Assembly (NCBI RefSeq): GCF_029961155.1
Contig: NZ_JASBRH010000002.1
Span: 62,001-126,000 of the forward strand
Length of the DNA stretch: 64,000 nucleotides
DNA from: Pontibacterium granulatum
GTDB lineage: Bacteria > Pseudomonadota > Gammaproteobacteria > Pseudomonadales > Balneatricaceae
Direction: 5' to 3'
Positions within the stretch are counted from its first letter, which is position 1. Each line of letters begins with the position of its first letter. The position numbers and the translations under genes were made by a program. Below, one piece after another: positions 46,101 through 54,727 of this stretch. Under the pieces are notes generated by a model. The model was not told where the DNA came from and did not search any database. It saw only the letters and a program-made list of their open reading frames with translations.

Positions 46101-46977
46101 GTTTAACGCGTCAGAACTACCGCTGATCGATCTGGCCGTCAAATCGGTGACCGTCAACGATAAGCCTTACGGTGCCTGGATGTTGGAGATGCGACCGGAT
46201 GCCACTGGCGCTACCTTCCAGAATGTCAGGGGGGATCTGTTTGGCGTAGAGGTTACCGGGGATGCGCGTTGGGCGACCGCTGGCATAGAGCATTCCGTGA
46301 TGCTGATGCGTTTCCAGGGAGAAGACTTAAACCCGCTGTTCAGTGCCTGGGGCTACGACCGGTTCGTTGAGACCAAGTACCTGGAGGCCAATGCCAATAT
46401 GATCTGGCTTGGTGCGCCCTGGGCGTTTGGTGTGGATAAGTTGAATGGCCACGTTGAGATGTTGGCTAAGAACGGCCGCATCATCCAGGCGGGTGAATCC
46501 GGACAATTCCTGCGTGTGTTGGGGATTCTGAACCTGGAGACGGTGGGGCGACGTTTACGCCTCGATTTCTCCGACCTGTTTGCACAAGGGCTGGCGTTTG
46601 ACCGTCTCAGTGCGGACTATGACCTGAGAAATGGAGTGGCGATAAGCCGTCAGCCGTTCAGCCTGAAAGGCCCGTCAGCGGATATGACCCTATCGGGTTC
46701 GTTGGATCTGGTGAACGAGACGGTCGACAAAGACATGGAAGTGGTGCTACCGGTGACCAAGAACTTGCCGGTGATGAGTGTATTACTGGGGCAGCCTCAG
46801 GTTGCCGGTGCGGTGTTCCTGATCGATAAACTGATTGGTGACAAACTTGAGAAGTTCACCACCATCAAATACCACCTCTCCGGTGACTGGAGTGATCCGC
46901 AGCTGAAACTGGAGCAGAAGGCGAAATCGGGCAATCTGCAGCGCAATGAAGATACGCTCTTTCAGGGGGATAACTGA
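43105..46977 (+). CDS. yhdP: YhdP family AsmA-like envelope protein
   Basis: This 1290-residue protein has one N-terminal transmembrane helix (about 8-30) followed by a huge periplasmic repeat region of beta-rich AsmA/TamB-like type (DUF3971 and AsmA-like C-terminus). YhdP, TamB and YdbH are proposed to form bridges that carry phospholipids to the outer membrane. Length and the N-terminal KRLIWLCYWVAVALLGLAAL helix fit. It follows rng by 10 nt and its TGA overlaps the ATG of the nitrilase gene. Confidence 0.92.
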   Translation: MIAHTKRLIWLCYWVAVALLGLAALLVVILRLAYPQLPAYQQTIETRLSEVVGAEVSFGQIRTYWRGQNPVLELDAVRVEGDTAVRVDKAVVALDLPRSLAYQQLVFTQLELEQPDIRIRAGLPAPAQEAVSDPVSRPFDPEHAKGAALLKLLLRQERISINNASLDLQLGDLPAIQFDSLSANLRSSGEMHQLKLDGAFVNGEQRVPVRFTAEVKGSVRSQPLNFYFDLPEISQDVINPWLAYAKLEPLETLDAHLRLWGAYQRRALNYLYLDTEIASLKAAAQTLSDVDLNLTLQQAESGYQGQLSGELTANEKPYQLPLLAATWEEGLGLMPDRFSMDALDLQKLMSWLDGQPFLPYMAQRAVTMLKPQGYVENLQVRWQAPEWKAFVANADLINVSVSPWGGAPGLRYITGRLRHDVSGGSIDLDNNRFAMSFPDLKMPEWQYSFARGHVNWALTDTAVEVGSGLLQLKNKDVTASGRFYFRMPYDKDGQTDLTLLIGVRDSLGTAFREYIPPKEVGLQTHKWLMEAIQGGTVRSGGFMLNANTRARLPDYQKPLVQLFLNVDGLQFGFDQEWPSVTSGQGHFLYRDFGFLAEAKGKFFDSTVKEAWVYSAPGATRLQILGNASGDASDIRRTLMETPIRSEVGEELPRWEWSANADTALDVDIALDRSRKPRVVASTRLENGRFVSVEDRLSFENLAGDLSFSTAKGLQSDKLAGTLFGQPVSATIKSEPDEKSGQVTKVALTGKANMRQIEQWLNQPYLAVAEGITDYTADLELCTASPFCSFLKIRSNLQGVTVVAPAPLGKEADQKRHFDMMYALGDPRRQKLWLNYNGDLRAVFQLAQDKVESGRVVIGGKEAKLPVNPGLWIEGQLAQLDVAELRAFLNKAGFVQTDLQADLVQDAPDIAGDFSLQDIRMQIGELTSGGLALDNLSSEIRKVKDGWRISGENPMLKGVLFLPDDKKRIASLNLDYLNIQKGQFDTEGEKAESSGSEAQGFNASELPLIDLAVKSVTVNDKPYGAWMLEMRPDATGATFQNVRGDLFGVEVTGDARWATAGIEHSVMLMRFQGEDLNPLFSAWGYDRFVETKYLEANANMIWLGAPWAFGVDKLNGHVEMLAKNGRIIQAGESGQFLRVLGILNLETVGRRLRLDFSDLFAQGLAFDRLSADYDLRNGVAISRQPFSLKGPSADMTLSGSLDLVNETVDKDMEVVLPVTKNLPVMSVLLGQPQVAGAVFLIDKLIGDKLEKFTTIKYHLSGDWSDPQLKLEQKAKSGNLQRNEDTLFQGDN

Positions 46978-47837
46978 TGATTAACTCGGCAGATGCTGCA
47001 GGGCAGAGTGGTAACACGGTAGCGCTGCTGCAGATGGTGTCGACCGATTCGGTTGCTGACAACCTGCAGCAGGCTGAGGTGTTGTTGGCGGATGCGGCGC
47101 GGCAGGGCGCTGTGATGGCAGTGCTGCCGGAGAACTTTGCGTTGCTCGATACCGCGAATCTTAGATCACTGGCGGAAACCGGACTGGACCATGTCGTGCA
47201 GTTTCTCTGTCGTCAGGCTGTGGAGAAGGGGTTGTGGATTGTAGCCGGCAGTCTGCCGATGGCGACTACATCGCAAGGGGATGAGGTATCTGCCCCTCAC
47301 GTACGCTCGGTCTGTCTGGTGATTGATACGTTGGGCCATATTCGTGCTCGCTATGACAAAATACACCTTTTTGATGTCGACGTGGCGGATGCGCAGGGCT
47401 GTTACCGTGAGTCAGATAGCGTAGAAGCGGGTAATGAGTTGGTGGTGGTTGATACTCCACTGGGGAGGTTGGGCCTAACGATCTGTTACGACCTGCGTTT
47501 CCCGGAACAGTATCAACGGCTGCGCGATGCCGGTGCCGACATGATCGTGGTGCCCTCAGCCTTTACCTATGTGACCGGGGAGGCGCACTGGGAGGTGCTG
47601 CTGCGTGCCCGGGCGGTCGAAAACCAGGTGTACATGCTGGGGGTAAACCAGGGTGGGGAGCACAGCCCATCGCGTCAGACTTGGGGGCACTCAATGGTGG
47701 TGGATCCCTGGGGACGAATGGTTGCCGCTTGTGAGATGGGCGTCGGTGTTGTGACAACGACGATTGACCTTGATGCACAGGCTGATCTGCGCAAAAAAAT
47801 GCCGGTGCAGGAGCACCGGCATCGGAGTGGATTCTGA
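46977..47837 (+). CDS. Carbon-nitrogen hydrolase (nitrilase/Nit family)
   Basis: The 286-residue cytoplasmic hydrolase has the Glu-Lys-Cys triad as Glu52 (LPENF), Lys128 (YDKIHLFDV) and Cys170 (TICYDLRFPE). The pattern is closest to Nit1/YbeM deaminated-glutathione amidases. In pseudomonads the equivalent position is followed by tldD; here tldD is absent and the leftward yjgA gene converges. The last codons of this gene contain the terminator that serves yjgA. A 1-nt overlap couples it to yhdP. Confidence 0.9.
   Translation: MINSADAAGQSGNTVALLQMVSTDSVADNLQQAEVLLADAARQGAVMAVLPENFALLDTANLRSLAETGLDHVVQFLCRQAVEKGLWIVAGSLPMATTSQGDEVSAPHVRSVCLVIDTLGHIRARYDKIHLFDVDVADAQGCYRESDSVEAGNELVVVDTPLGRLGLTICYDLRFPEQYQRLRDAGADMIVVPSAFTYVTGEAHWEVLLRARAVENQVYMLGVNQGGEHSPSRQTWGHSMVVDPWGRMVAACEMGVGVVTTTIDLDAQADLRKKMPVQEHRHRSGF
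47792..47822 (-). terminator. Terminator of the leftward yjgA unit embedded in the nitrilase coding end
   Basis: On the minus strand atgccggtg/caccggcat (9 perfect bp, 6-nt loop) is followed by seven T residues, 31 nt beyond the yjgA stop. The whole element lies inside the last codons of the convergent nitrilase gene, so it is both coding and terminating DNA. Confidence 0.88.
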
Positions 47838-47852
47838 GACGATCTGACGTCT

Positions 47853-48389
47853 TTATCCCAGTTGCGCTTCTGCCAGCTCGCGCAGGTATTTGAACAGCTT
47901 GCGGGCTGAAGCCGGTGGCTGCTGTTTCTCCGCTTCCTTCTTAGCGTTACGGATAAGCTGACGCAAGTGCTGAATATCGGCACTGGGGTTTTCGCTCAGG
48001 TACGCCTGCAGCTCGTCATTGCCACCTTCTATCAGTCGGTCGCGCCAGCGCTCAAGTTTATGGAACATGGCGGTATAGGCTTGGCTGCCTGCATCAAAAC
48101 GATCTACGGCGGTCTGGATCGTTTCTGCATCTTCAGAGCGCATCAGGCGGCCCACATAGTTCATGTGACGCTTCATGGCGTTACTGCGCGGCTTGATACG
48201 GCTGCACTCTACGATAGCGGCGCGCAGTGCGTCGGACATCGGCACGGTTTTCAGCTGATCAGCTGTCAGTGTGGCGAGTTTTTCACCCAGATCCTGCAGC
48301 GCGTGCATTTCGCGCTTCATCTGTGTTTTGCTGACCCACTCGATATCGTCGTCGTGAGAATCGTTGGAAAAATCTTCTTCGTTAACCAT
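47853..48389 (-). CDS. yjgA: Ribosome-associated protein YjgA/DarP
   Basis: The 178-residue highly charged helical protein has the YjgA/DarP pattern: an acidic N-terminus, WVSKTQMKREMHALQDLGEKL, and SRIKPRSNAMKRHMNYVGRLMR. DarP associates with late 50S precursors and aids their maturation. It lies 9 nt downstream of mgtE on the same strand. Confidence 0.93.
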   Translation of the reverse strand: MVNEEDFSNDSHDDDIEWVSKTQMKREMHALQDLGEKLATLTADQLKTVPMSDALRAAIVECSRIKPRSNAMKRHMNYVGRLMRSEDAETIQTAVDRFDAGSQAYTAMFHKLERWRDRLIEGGNDELQAYLSENPSADIQHLRQLIRNAKKEAEKQQPPASARKLFKYLRELAEAQLG

Positions 48390-48398
48390 GAAAAACCA

Positions 48399-49748
48399 TT
48401 AGCTATAAAACACCGTGGCCAGGCCCAGGAAGGCAAAAAATCCGACCACATCGGTAATTGTTGTTAGCAGGACGCTACCGGCCAGTGCCGGGTCGATGCC
48501 TACTGCTTTTAGGCCCAGCGGCAGCAATGTGCCCGCGATGGCGCCTGCGATAAGGTTGATGACAATCGCCAGAGCGATGATCATGCCGATCGTCATATCC
48601 TGGAACCAGACCACGGCAACCGCCGCAACCACCAGGGCCCAGAGAACGCCGTTCATGGCGCCTACCACCATCTCACGGTTGAGTAGCCAGCCGGCGTTGG
48701 AACGTTCCACGTGGCCCAGCGCCTGACCACGGATCACCAGGGTCAGTGTCTGGGAGCCGGCAATGCCACCCATCGAGGCGACAATCGGCATCAGGACTGC
48801 AAGGGCGACCACCTTGTCGATTGTCTCTTCAAACAGGCCGATAACCGCTGAAGCTACAAAGGCGGTGATCAGGTTGATCCCCAGCCACAGCGCACGGCGG
48901 CGGGTCGTTTTCATGACTGGGGCGAAGGTGTCTTCGTCCTCGTCCAGACCCGCCATGCTCATCAGAGAGTGCTCGGCATCCTCTCGAATGACGTCCACCA
49001 CGTCATCGATGGTGATACGGCCCAACAGGTGGCCTTCTTCGTCGATTACCGGGGCTGAGACCAGGTCGTGCTGTTCGAACAGTACTGCCACTTCGCTGTC
49101 GGGCATATCCGCTGGAATTGGCTCGATATCGGTCACCATGATCTCGCGAACGGTGATGTTCGGGTCAGATACCAGCAGTTTGGTCAGTGGCAGGATGCCG
49201 ATGTAGGAGTCCTTTCGGCTGACCACGATCAGGCTGTCGGTCATCTCCGGGATCTCTTTGTGGCGACGTATATAACGCAGCGCGGTATCCACAGACACGT
49301 CCGGACGGATGGTTACCGTATCGGTATTCATTAAGCCGCCCGCAGTATCCTCAGGATAGGACAGCGCGTCCTCGACACGCTTGCGGTTCTGCTTGTCCAT
49401 GATGCGCAGCAGCTCTTTCATTACCGTGTCAGGTAGCTGCTGGATCACGTCGACCATATCGTCGGTGTCCAGGGATTCGGTGATCGCCAGTACCTCGGAT
49501 GCGTCCATTCGGCTCAGGATTTCAGCCTGAACGTCGTCGCCAAGATACTGCAGGACATCACCTTCAAGATCTTTGCTGATCAGGTTCCACAGTACCTGAC
49601 GCTCTTTTGGTGGTGACTTCTCGACCAGGCGGGCAACTTCCGCCGGACGCAGACTATGGTTGAGGATAAAGCGGATCTGCTGAAACTCACCACTGTCCAG
49701 CGCATCGGATAGCTTTTCGAAATGTGTTCTCTGCGCTGATGAAGTCAT
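48399..49748 (-). CDS. mgtE: Magnesium transporter MgtE
   Basis: MgtE is a dimeric Mg2+ channel gated by cytoplasmic Mg2+. The ~449-residue protein has the N domain (HEAT-like, about 1-125), two CBS domains (about 130-250), an amphipathic plug helix, and five transmembrane helices with the pore motif PIVASMGGIAGSQT. ATG 49748 is preferred to the in-frame GTG at 49766, which lacks a ribosome site. It lies 179 nt beyond ptsO on the same strand and may have its own promoter there. Confidence 0.92.
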   Translation of the reverse strand: MTSSAQRTHFEKLSDALDSGEFQQIRFILNHSLRPAEVARLVEKSPPKERQVLWNLISKDLEGDVLQYLGDDVQAEILSRMDASEVLAITESLDTDDMVDVIQQLPDTVMKELLRIMDKQNRKRVEDALSYPEDTAGGLMNTDTVTIRPDVSVDTALRYIRRHKEIPEMTDSLIVVSRKDSYIGILPLTKLLVSDPNITVREIMVTDIEPIPADMPDSEVAVLFEQHDLVSAPVIDEEGHLLGRITIDDVVDVIREDAEHSLMSMAGLDEDEDTFAPVMKTTRRRALWLGINLITAFVASAVIGLFEETIDKVVALAVLMPIVASMGGIAGSQTLTLVIRGQALGHVERSNAGWLLNREMVVGAMNGVLWALVVAAVAVVWFQDMTIGMIIALAIVINLIAGAIAGTLLPLGLKAVGIDPALAGSVLLTTITDVVGFFAFLGLATVFYS

Positions 49749-49927
49749 ACCACGGAATCTCGTCACTGAGGGTTGGAGGGCAAAACCCGCCCCAATTATA
49801 GCGGAATGTAAACCGTGGAATAACCCATCAAATGGGTGCGGATTGCAATTAGGTGCGTGTGAAGAGTATCTAAACTACGGAATATTACGAGGATTGGTAG
49901 GAGATGATTGTAGCGGGGAGGAGCCTG
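49749..49927 (-). promoter_or_regulatory. mgtE leader with a consensus -10 and a small hairpin
   Basis: On the minus strand a perfect TATAAT lies at 49800-49795 without a good -35. A 6-bp hairpin (acccat/atgggt, 49823-49837) is upstream of it. Another G/C-rich hairpin overlaps the ptsO stop (about 49914-49940). Together they suggest partial termination after ptsO and a separate start for mgtE. No known Mg riboswitch fold is recognised. Confidence 0.35.
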
Positions 49928-50197
49928 TCACTCCTCCTCGTCGAAACGGTTGTTAACGAGCGTTTCGATAGCCTGCATCGCTTCGATTTCGTCTTCGCCT
50001 TCAACCGAAAAAACCAGCTCGGTACCAATGCTGGCCGCCAGCATCATGACAGACATAATGCTTTTTCCATCCACCTGGCGCCCTTCTTTAGCGATTTTGA
50101 TGTTGCTGGAAAAGCGGCTGGTGACCCCGGTCAGCTTGGCCGCAGCACGGGCGTGGAGGCCCAGTTTGTTGATGATCTCTAGCTTTTTTTCAATCAT
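49928..50197 (-). CDS. ptsO: Nitrogen-PTS phosphocarrier NPr
   Basis: The 89-residue HPr-fold protein relays phosphate from EI-Ntr to PtsN. It has the phosphorylated His15 in LGLHARAAAK and Ser46 in GKSIMSV. It ends the rpoN-hpf-ptsN-rapZ-ptsO cluster, 13 nt after rapZ. EI-Ntr (ptsP) is not in the window. Confidence 0.95.
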   Translation of the reverse strand: MIEKKLEIINKLGLHARAAAKLTGVTSRFSSNIKIAKEGRQVDGKSIMSVMMLAASIGTELVFSVEGEDEIEAMQAIETLVNNRFDEEE

Positions 50198-50210
50198 TGG
50201 CGCAGGTCTG

Positions 50211-51068
50211 TCACTTCAGTTCCCGATGGCGGACATGAACATTATCCATAAGTTGTTCGAAATGAGAAGCTAAACGGGTCGCGAGGTATACCGAGCGGTG
50301 GTGGCCACCGGTACAGCCGATGGCAATCGTGATGTAGCTGCGGTTATTTGCAGCGAAACGGGGCAGCCAGCATTCCAGATACTGGGTGATGTGCTCCTGC
50401 ATCTCGTTGACTTCCTCGGATTCGGAGAGGAAGTCGATCACCGGCTGTTCAAGGCCGGTGTGTTGGCGCAGTTCCGGAATCCAGTACGGATTGGGCAAAA
50501 CGCGCACGTCGTATACGATGTCAGCATCCAGCGGCACACCGTGCTTGAAACCGAATGACTCGAACTGAACCGCCAGGGCCTGTTCGCTACGGTCGGCAAT
50601 CCGGTGTTTGACCGAGTCGCGCAGGTCATACAGATTCAGGCGGGTGGTGTCGATGCGCAGATCGGCCATTTTTGCGATCGGTTCCAGCAGTTGTTGTTCA
50701 AGCTGGATCGATTCGAGCAGACCACGGGTGTCATCGGAGAGCGGATGTTTGCGGCGTGTAGAGCTGTACCGTTTCAGCAGTGTTGCTTCAGACGCATCAA
50801 GATACAGGACCTCGTAGGAGGCTTCCTGCTTCTGCTTGAGGTCTTCAAGTATGCCGGGTAGTTGCTTGAGGTTGCTCAGCAGGTTACGGGCGTCGATGCT
50901 GATGGCGATCCGCTCCGGATGTTGTGGATCGCTGGTCATCTGCGTAACCAGCGAGGGCAATAGGGTCGCTGGCAGGTTATCAATGCAGTAAAAACCGATA
51001 TCTTCCAGCGCCTGCAGGGCGGTACTTTTACCGGATCCTGAGCGGCCGCTAATAACAACGAGCTTCAT
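50211..51068 (-). CDS. rapZ: RNase adapter/nucleotide-binding protein RapZ
   Basis: RapZ binds small RNAs and glucosamine-6-phosphate and presents GlmZ to RNase E in enterics. The 285-residue protein has Walker A GRSGSGKST near the N-terminus, the DLR motif region, and the C-terminal IGCTGGHHRSVYLATRLA segment. It sits between ptsN and ptsO as in most gammaproteobacteria. Whether the GlmY/GlmZ circuit exists here cannot be seen. Confidence 0.95.
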   Translation of the reverse strand: MKLVVISGRSGSGKSTALQALEDIGFYCIDNLPATLLPSLVTQMTSDPQHPERIAISIDARNLLSNLKQLPGILEDLKQKQEASYEVLYLDASEATLLKRYSSTRRKHPLSDDTRGLLESIQLEQQLLEPIAKMADLRIDTTRLNLYDLRDSVKHRIADRSEQALAVQFESFGFKHGVPLDADIVYDVRVLPNPYWIPELRQHTGLEQPVIDFLSESEEVNEMQEHITQYLECWLPRFAANNRSYITIAIGCTGGHHRSVYLATRLASHFEQLMDNVHVRHRELK

Positions 51069-51103
51069 GTCCCTCTCCTGTATGTGGTGAAGCGTTTGTT
51101 ATG

Positions 51104-51559
51104 TTACTTGCTCAAATCGGAAATTACGTTAAACAGCGCAGCGTCACTTTGAGAAGCACGCAACGCGCTGCGCACCGCTTCCTGGCTGAAGAGCTCCGCT
51201 GCTGACGCCAAGGTCTGCAGATGTTCTTCGCAAGCCTCTTCGGGTACGACAAGGGTAAAAATCAGATCAACCGGCTTCCCGTCAATTGAGTCAAAATCGA
51301 TCGGCTCGCTGAGGGTGATGAGATACCCCAGTGCAGTCGGGCAGTCCTTCAGGCGGCAATGGGGAATGGCAACGCCGTCCCCGATCCCTGTACTGCCAAG
51401 GCGTTCACGCCCAAGCAAGCCGGCAAAGACGGTGTCAGCGTCCAGGCCCGGGTTCTGGTCGGCGATCAGTTGGCTGGTTTGTTCCAGTAGACGTTTTTTG
51501 CTGCCACCCTCAAGACCACACAGGGTTCTTGAGGGTGTCAGTAGCTTTTGGATCAACAT
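51104..51559 (-). CDS. ptsN: Nitrogen-regulatory PTS IIA protein
   Basis: PtsN (EIIA-Ntr) accepts phosphate from NPr and modulates potassium and nitrogen functions. The 151-residue protein has the active histidine in the AIPHCRL motif (His67) and the GIGDGVAIP lead-in. It follows hpf by 23 nt. A stable inverted repeat (about 51505-51538, acccтcaag-type arms) lies within its first codons and could affect translation; see the findings. Confidence 0.94.
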   Translation of the reverse strand: MLIQKLLTPSRTLCGLEGGSKKRLLEQTSQLIADQNPGLDADTVFAGLLGRERLGSTGIGDGVAIPHCRLKDCPTALGYLITLSEPIDFDSIDGKPVDLIFTLVVPEEACEEHLQTLASAAELFSQEAVRSALRASQSDAALFNVISDLSK

Positions 51560-51582
51560 AGGTGGTGTTGAATGGATAAGAC

Positions 51583-51873
51583 TTATTTGTGTTTTTTCAT
51601 TTTTTCTTTGTGCTTGATGATCTGACGATCCAGTTTATCGATCAGGCCATCAATCGACGCATACATATCGTCGTGTTCGTGGGTAGCGAAAATCTGACCG
51701 CCTGCCACGTGCATATCACCTTCTGCAATCTGACGTTTTTTGTCGACGCTGAGCGTTACTTGAACGTTGGTGATGTTGTCGAAGTGGCGCTCCAGCTTCT
51801 CGAACTTGGAGTGCACGTAATTGCTCATAGATTCAGTCAGTTCGACATGATGACCAGTGATATTGATCTGCAT
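51583..51873 (-). CDS. hpf: Short ribosome hibernation promoting factor
   Basis: The 96-residue short HPF binds the 30S decoding region and helps form inactive 100S ribosomes. It starts MQINITGHHVELTESMSNYV and ends with the basic HKEKMKKHK tail. It lies 50 nt downstream of rpoN, its usual neighbour. Confidence 0.95.
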   Translation of the reverse strand: MQINITGHHVELTESMSNYVHSKFEKLERHFDNITNVQVTLSVDKKRQIAEGDMHVAGGQIFATHEHDDMYASIDGLIDKLDRQIIKHKEKMKKHK

Positions 51874-51923
51874 AGGTCTCTCCTATTGGCAGTGACTGTA
51901 TTCGTCCTGTGTTTCCGTTTCCA

Positions 51924-53435
51924 TTAAACCAGACGCTTGCGTTCATTAGAAGGCGGAATGTTCATCGCCTCCCGATATTTTGCGATTGTACGTCTGGCAA
52001 CTTTGAATCCCTGTTCGTCCAGGAACTGTGCAATTTTGTTGTCGCTGAGTGGTTTGGCCGGGTTTTCCGCGGCGACCAGCTTCTTAATCAAGGCTCGGAT
52101 TGCGGTCGAGGAGGCCGCTCCGCCGTCGTTGGTGTTAACGTGGCTGGAGAAAAAGTACTTGAGTTCAAAGATACCCCTGGGGGTGTGCATGTACTTCTGG
52201 GTGGTCACGCGGGAGATGGTGGATTCGTGCATCTCTACTGCTTCCGCAATATCATGAAGCACCATCGGCTTCATCCCTTCTTCCCCGTGCTCAAGGAATC
52301 CTTCCTGGCGTTTGACGATCTCGTTAGCCACTTTCATCAGGGTATCGTTACGGCTTTGCAGACTCTTGATGAACCAGCGGGCTTCCTGTAGGTGGCTTTT
52401 CAGGTAGTTGTTGTCGGCGCTGTTGTCGGCACGGCGAACCAGGTCGGCGTAGCCGGAATTGATGCGCAGGCGAGGTGATACTTCCGGGTTAAGGTTGACA
52501 GTCCAGACTCCGCGCTGTTTTGTCACGATCACATCCGGGATCACGTATTCCGCAGCGCTGGAGGTGATGGATGCACCCGGCTTAGGGTTCAACTGCTGAA
52601 TCAGCAGAATCACCTGCTGCAGCTGGGGTTCTTTCAGACGTGCTTTGCGCATCAGCTGGCGGTAGTCATGAGTGCCCAATAGCTTCAGGTAGTTGCGCAC
52701 GACGGTTAGCGCCTGTTTCTTCCAGGTCGTATCGTCAGGCATCTGTTCCAGCTGAATGGCCAGGCATTCGCTCAGGTCACGTGCGCCAACACCGGCTGGA
52801 TCAAACTGTTGGATACGGCGCAACACGGCTTCGATCTCATCCAGTTCCAGCTCTTGCAGGCTATCTTCCTGCCGCAGGTGTTCATGGATCTCTTCCAGAG
52901 CGACTGTGAGGTAGCCGTCAGGATCGATACCGTCGATCAGGCTAGTCGCGATAAGACGATCCTGGTCGCTCATTGGCGTCAGGTTCAGTTGCCAGTGCAG
53001 ATGATCCTGCAGGGTTTCTTCGGCGGTGTCGTTGGATTCGAAGCTGCCTTCACCATCATCTCGTGAACCCGCGGGGGTAGTGCTTTGGAAGGTATCGTCC
53101 CAGCTGCTGTCAGTGCTCAGTTCGGCCGGGATCTCATCGTTCCAGTTGTCATCGGCAACTTGAGTGTCTTCGGTATGCTCCTGCTCGACGGCGGCGGTTA
53201 CTTCGGTTTCTGGCTGAGTCTCGGGCCCCGCGTCTTGCTGACTCTTTTCTTCGTTGCCGGAGGGCGCATCGGAGTCGCCGTCTTCGCTGACGTCCAGCAT
53301 CGGGTTGTTCTCAAGCGCTTCCTGAATTTCCTGTTGCAGGTCCAGTGTGGAGAGCTGCAGCAACCGAATCGCCTGCTGTAGCTGCGGCGTCATGGTGAGT
53401 TGCTGGCCAATTTTCAGTTGTAGCGCTTGCTTCAT
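51924..53435 (-). CDS. rpoN: RNA polymerase sigma-54 factor
   Basis: The 503-residue protein begins with the Gln/Leu-rich activator-response region ([20 protein letters not shown]), then an acidic variable region (about 55-125), a core-binding domain, and the C-terminal DNA-binding part. The RpoN box [10 protein letters not shown] is at residues 480-489. It directs -24/-12 promoters and works with the downstream nitrogen PTS. It follows lptB by 54 nt. Confidence 0.98.
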   Translation of the reverse strand: MKQALQLKIGQQLTMTPQLQQAIRLLQLSTLDLQQEIQEALENNPMLDVSEDGDSDAPSGNEEKSQQDAGPETQPETEVTAAVEQEHTEDTQVADDNWNDEIPAELSTDSSWDDTFQSTTPAGSRDDGEGSFESNDTAEETLQDHLHWQLNLTPMSDQDRLIATSLIDGIDPDGYLTVALEEIHEHLRQEDSLQELELDEIEAVLRRIQQFDPAGVGARDLSECLAIQLEQMPDDTTWKKQALTVVRNYLKLLGTHDYRQLMRKARLKEPQLQQVILLIQQLNPKPGASITSSAAEYVIPDVIVTKQRGVWTVNLNPEVSPRLRINSGYADLVRRADNSADNNYLKSHLQEARWFIKSLQSRNDTLMKVANEIVKRQEGFLEHGEEGMKPMVLHDIAEAVEMHESTISRVTTQKYMHTPRGIFELKYFFSSHVNTNDGGAASSTAIRALIKKLVAAENPAKPLSDNKIAQFLDEQGFKVARRTIAKYREAMNIPPSNERKRLV

Positions 53436-53489
53436 AACTACTCGATAGAAACCTATTGCGTTTAAAGAAAGTAGAGCTTTTTTAACAGC

Positions 53490-54215
53490 TTAGAGCTGGA
53501 ATGTATCACCCAGATAGGCAGCACGCACAGCATTATTCTGCATAATAGCATCCGGTGCACCACTTGCGAGGATTGTGCCCTCACTTACGATGTAGGCTTT
53601 TTCACAGATATCCAGGGTTTCGCGTACGTTGTGGTCGGTGATCAGAATTCCGATCCCTTTGCTCTGAAGATGCTTGATCGTGCTTTTGATGTCGTTGACT
53701 GAGATCGGGTCTACACCGGCAAAAGGTTCATCCAGCAGGATAAAAGAGGGTTCGGTTGCCAGTGCACGCGCTATCTCGACGCGCCGACGCTCACCACCGG
53801 ACAGACTCATGCCGAGGCTATCGATGATGTGGGTGATGTGGAACTCTTCCAGCAGTTCGAACATCTTTGTTTCGCGCTGCTGCTTGTTCAGGTCCTGGCG
53901 GGTTTCCAGGATCGCCAGAATATTGTCGCGTACGCTGAGTTTCCTGAAGATCGAGGCTTCCTGTGGCAGATAGCCGATCCCGCAGCGGGCGCGGCCATGC
54001 ATTGGAAGCTGGGTGATTTCCTGCTTATCGATCATAACCTTGCCGCGATCGGCGCGGATCAATCCAACAATCATGTAGAAACAGGTGGTTTTGCCGGCAC
54101 CGTTAGGGCCCAGCAAGCCGACGATCTCTCCGCTCTTGATTGAGAGAGATACGTCTTTGATGACCTCGCGGCCTTTATAGCTTTTTGCCAGGTTGCTCGC
54201 CTGTAGCTTACTCAT
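53490..54215 (-). CDS. lptB: LPS transport ATPase LptB
   Basis: LptB powers extraction of LPS from the inner membrane with LptFG. The 241-residue protein has Walker [10 protein letters not shown], signature [10 protein letters not shown] and Walker [14 protein letters not shown]. It overlaps lptA by 4 nt. LptFG are elsewhere. Confidence 0.97.
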   Translation of the reverse strand: MSKLQASNLAKSYKGREVIKDVSLSIKSGEIVGLLGPNGAGKTTCFYMIVGLIRADRGKVMIDKQEITQLPMHGRARCGIGYLPQEASIFRKLSVRDNILAILETRQDLNKQQRETKMFELLEEFHITHIIDSLGMSLSGGERRRVEIARALATEPSFILLDEPFAGVDPISVNDIKSTIKHLQSKGIGILITDHNVRETLDICEKAYIVSEGTILASGAPDAIMQNNAVRAAYLGDTFQL

Positions 54216-54727
54216 TGAGCATCCTTATTATTAGACGGCTGGATGATCATCTCTACGCGACCTGCACTGCCTTCTTTTGTGTCACTGAAGGCATCTACGA
54301 TTGAGGTTTTCAGATCATAGAGAATACGGTCACCGGTGAAAGTGTCTTTGTCGCTGATTACCTTGGCGTTTTTTTTCAGCGTCAGGTGCTCTTTTTCCAC
54401 CTTGTAGATTATGGTGTCACCCCAGGCGTCAGTGTACGGCTTGTCTAGCTCTGGTTTCTGGCGGAAGTGGGCCTGTTCGCCATACGCAGTCACGATCTCA
54501 ACACCTTTATTGCCACGCTGTAGCTCCACACGTTCGGCCTCGATCAGCAGGGTGCCTTGTGTGATCTTGACGTCACCACGATACACGGTTAAGCCGGTCT
54601 TTTCGTCGATGGATGCGCTGTCAGCACTGACGTGGATCGGCTTTTCACGGTCTTCCGGCAGGGCCTGTGCCGTCATGCTGAACAGTGCGGTGACCATTAG
54701 CGCCAGAAACTTATTTCTCATTCTCAT
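54212..54727 (-). CDS. lptA: Periplasmic LPS bridge protein LptA
   Basis: The 171-residue product has a cleavable signal peptide ([23 protein letters not shown]) and an OstA-like beta-jellyroll region (about 30-150), which polymerises into the periplasmic LPS bridge. ATG 54727 has aggg 5 nt upstream; ATG 54721 is the alternative. The start lies inside the 3' end of lptC (17-nt overlap) and the stop overlaps lptB. Confidence 0.94.
   Translation of the reverse strand: MRMRNKFLALMVTALFSMTAQALPEDREKPIHVSADSASIDEKTGLTVYRGDVKITQGTLLIEAERVELQRGNKGVEIVTAYGEQAHFRQKPELDKPYTDAWGDTIIYKVEKEHLTLKKNAKVISDKDTFTGDRILYDLKTSIVDAFSDTKEGSAGRVEMIIQPSNNKDAQ

Noticed and set aside
49749-49927. Possible Mg2+ riboswitch ahead of mgtE
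   Set aside because: Only short hairpins are visible, with no match to M-box or ykoK features; the region is listed just as a leader.
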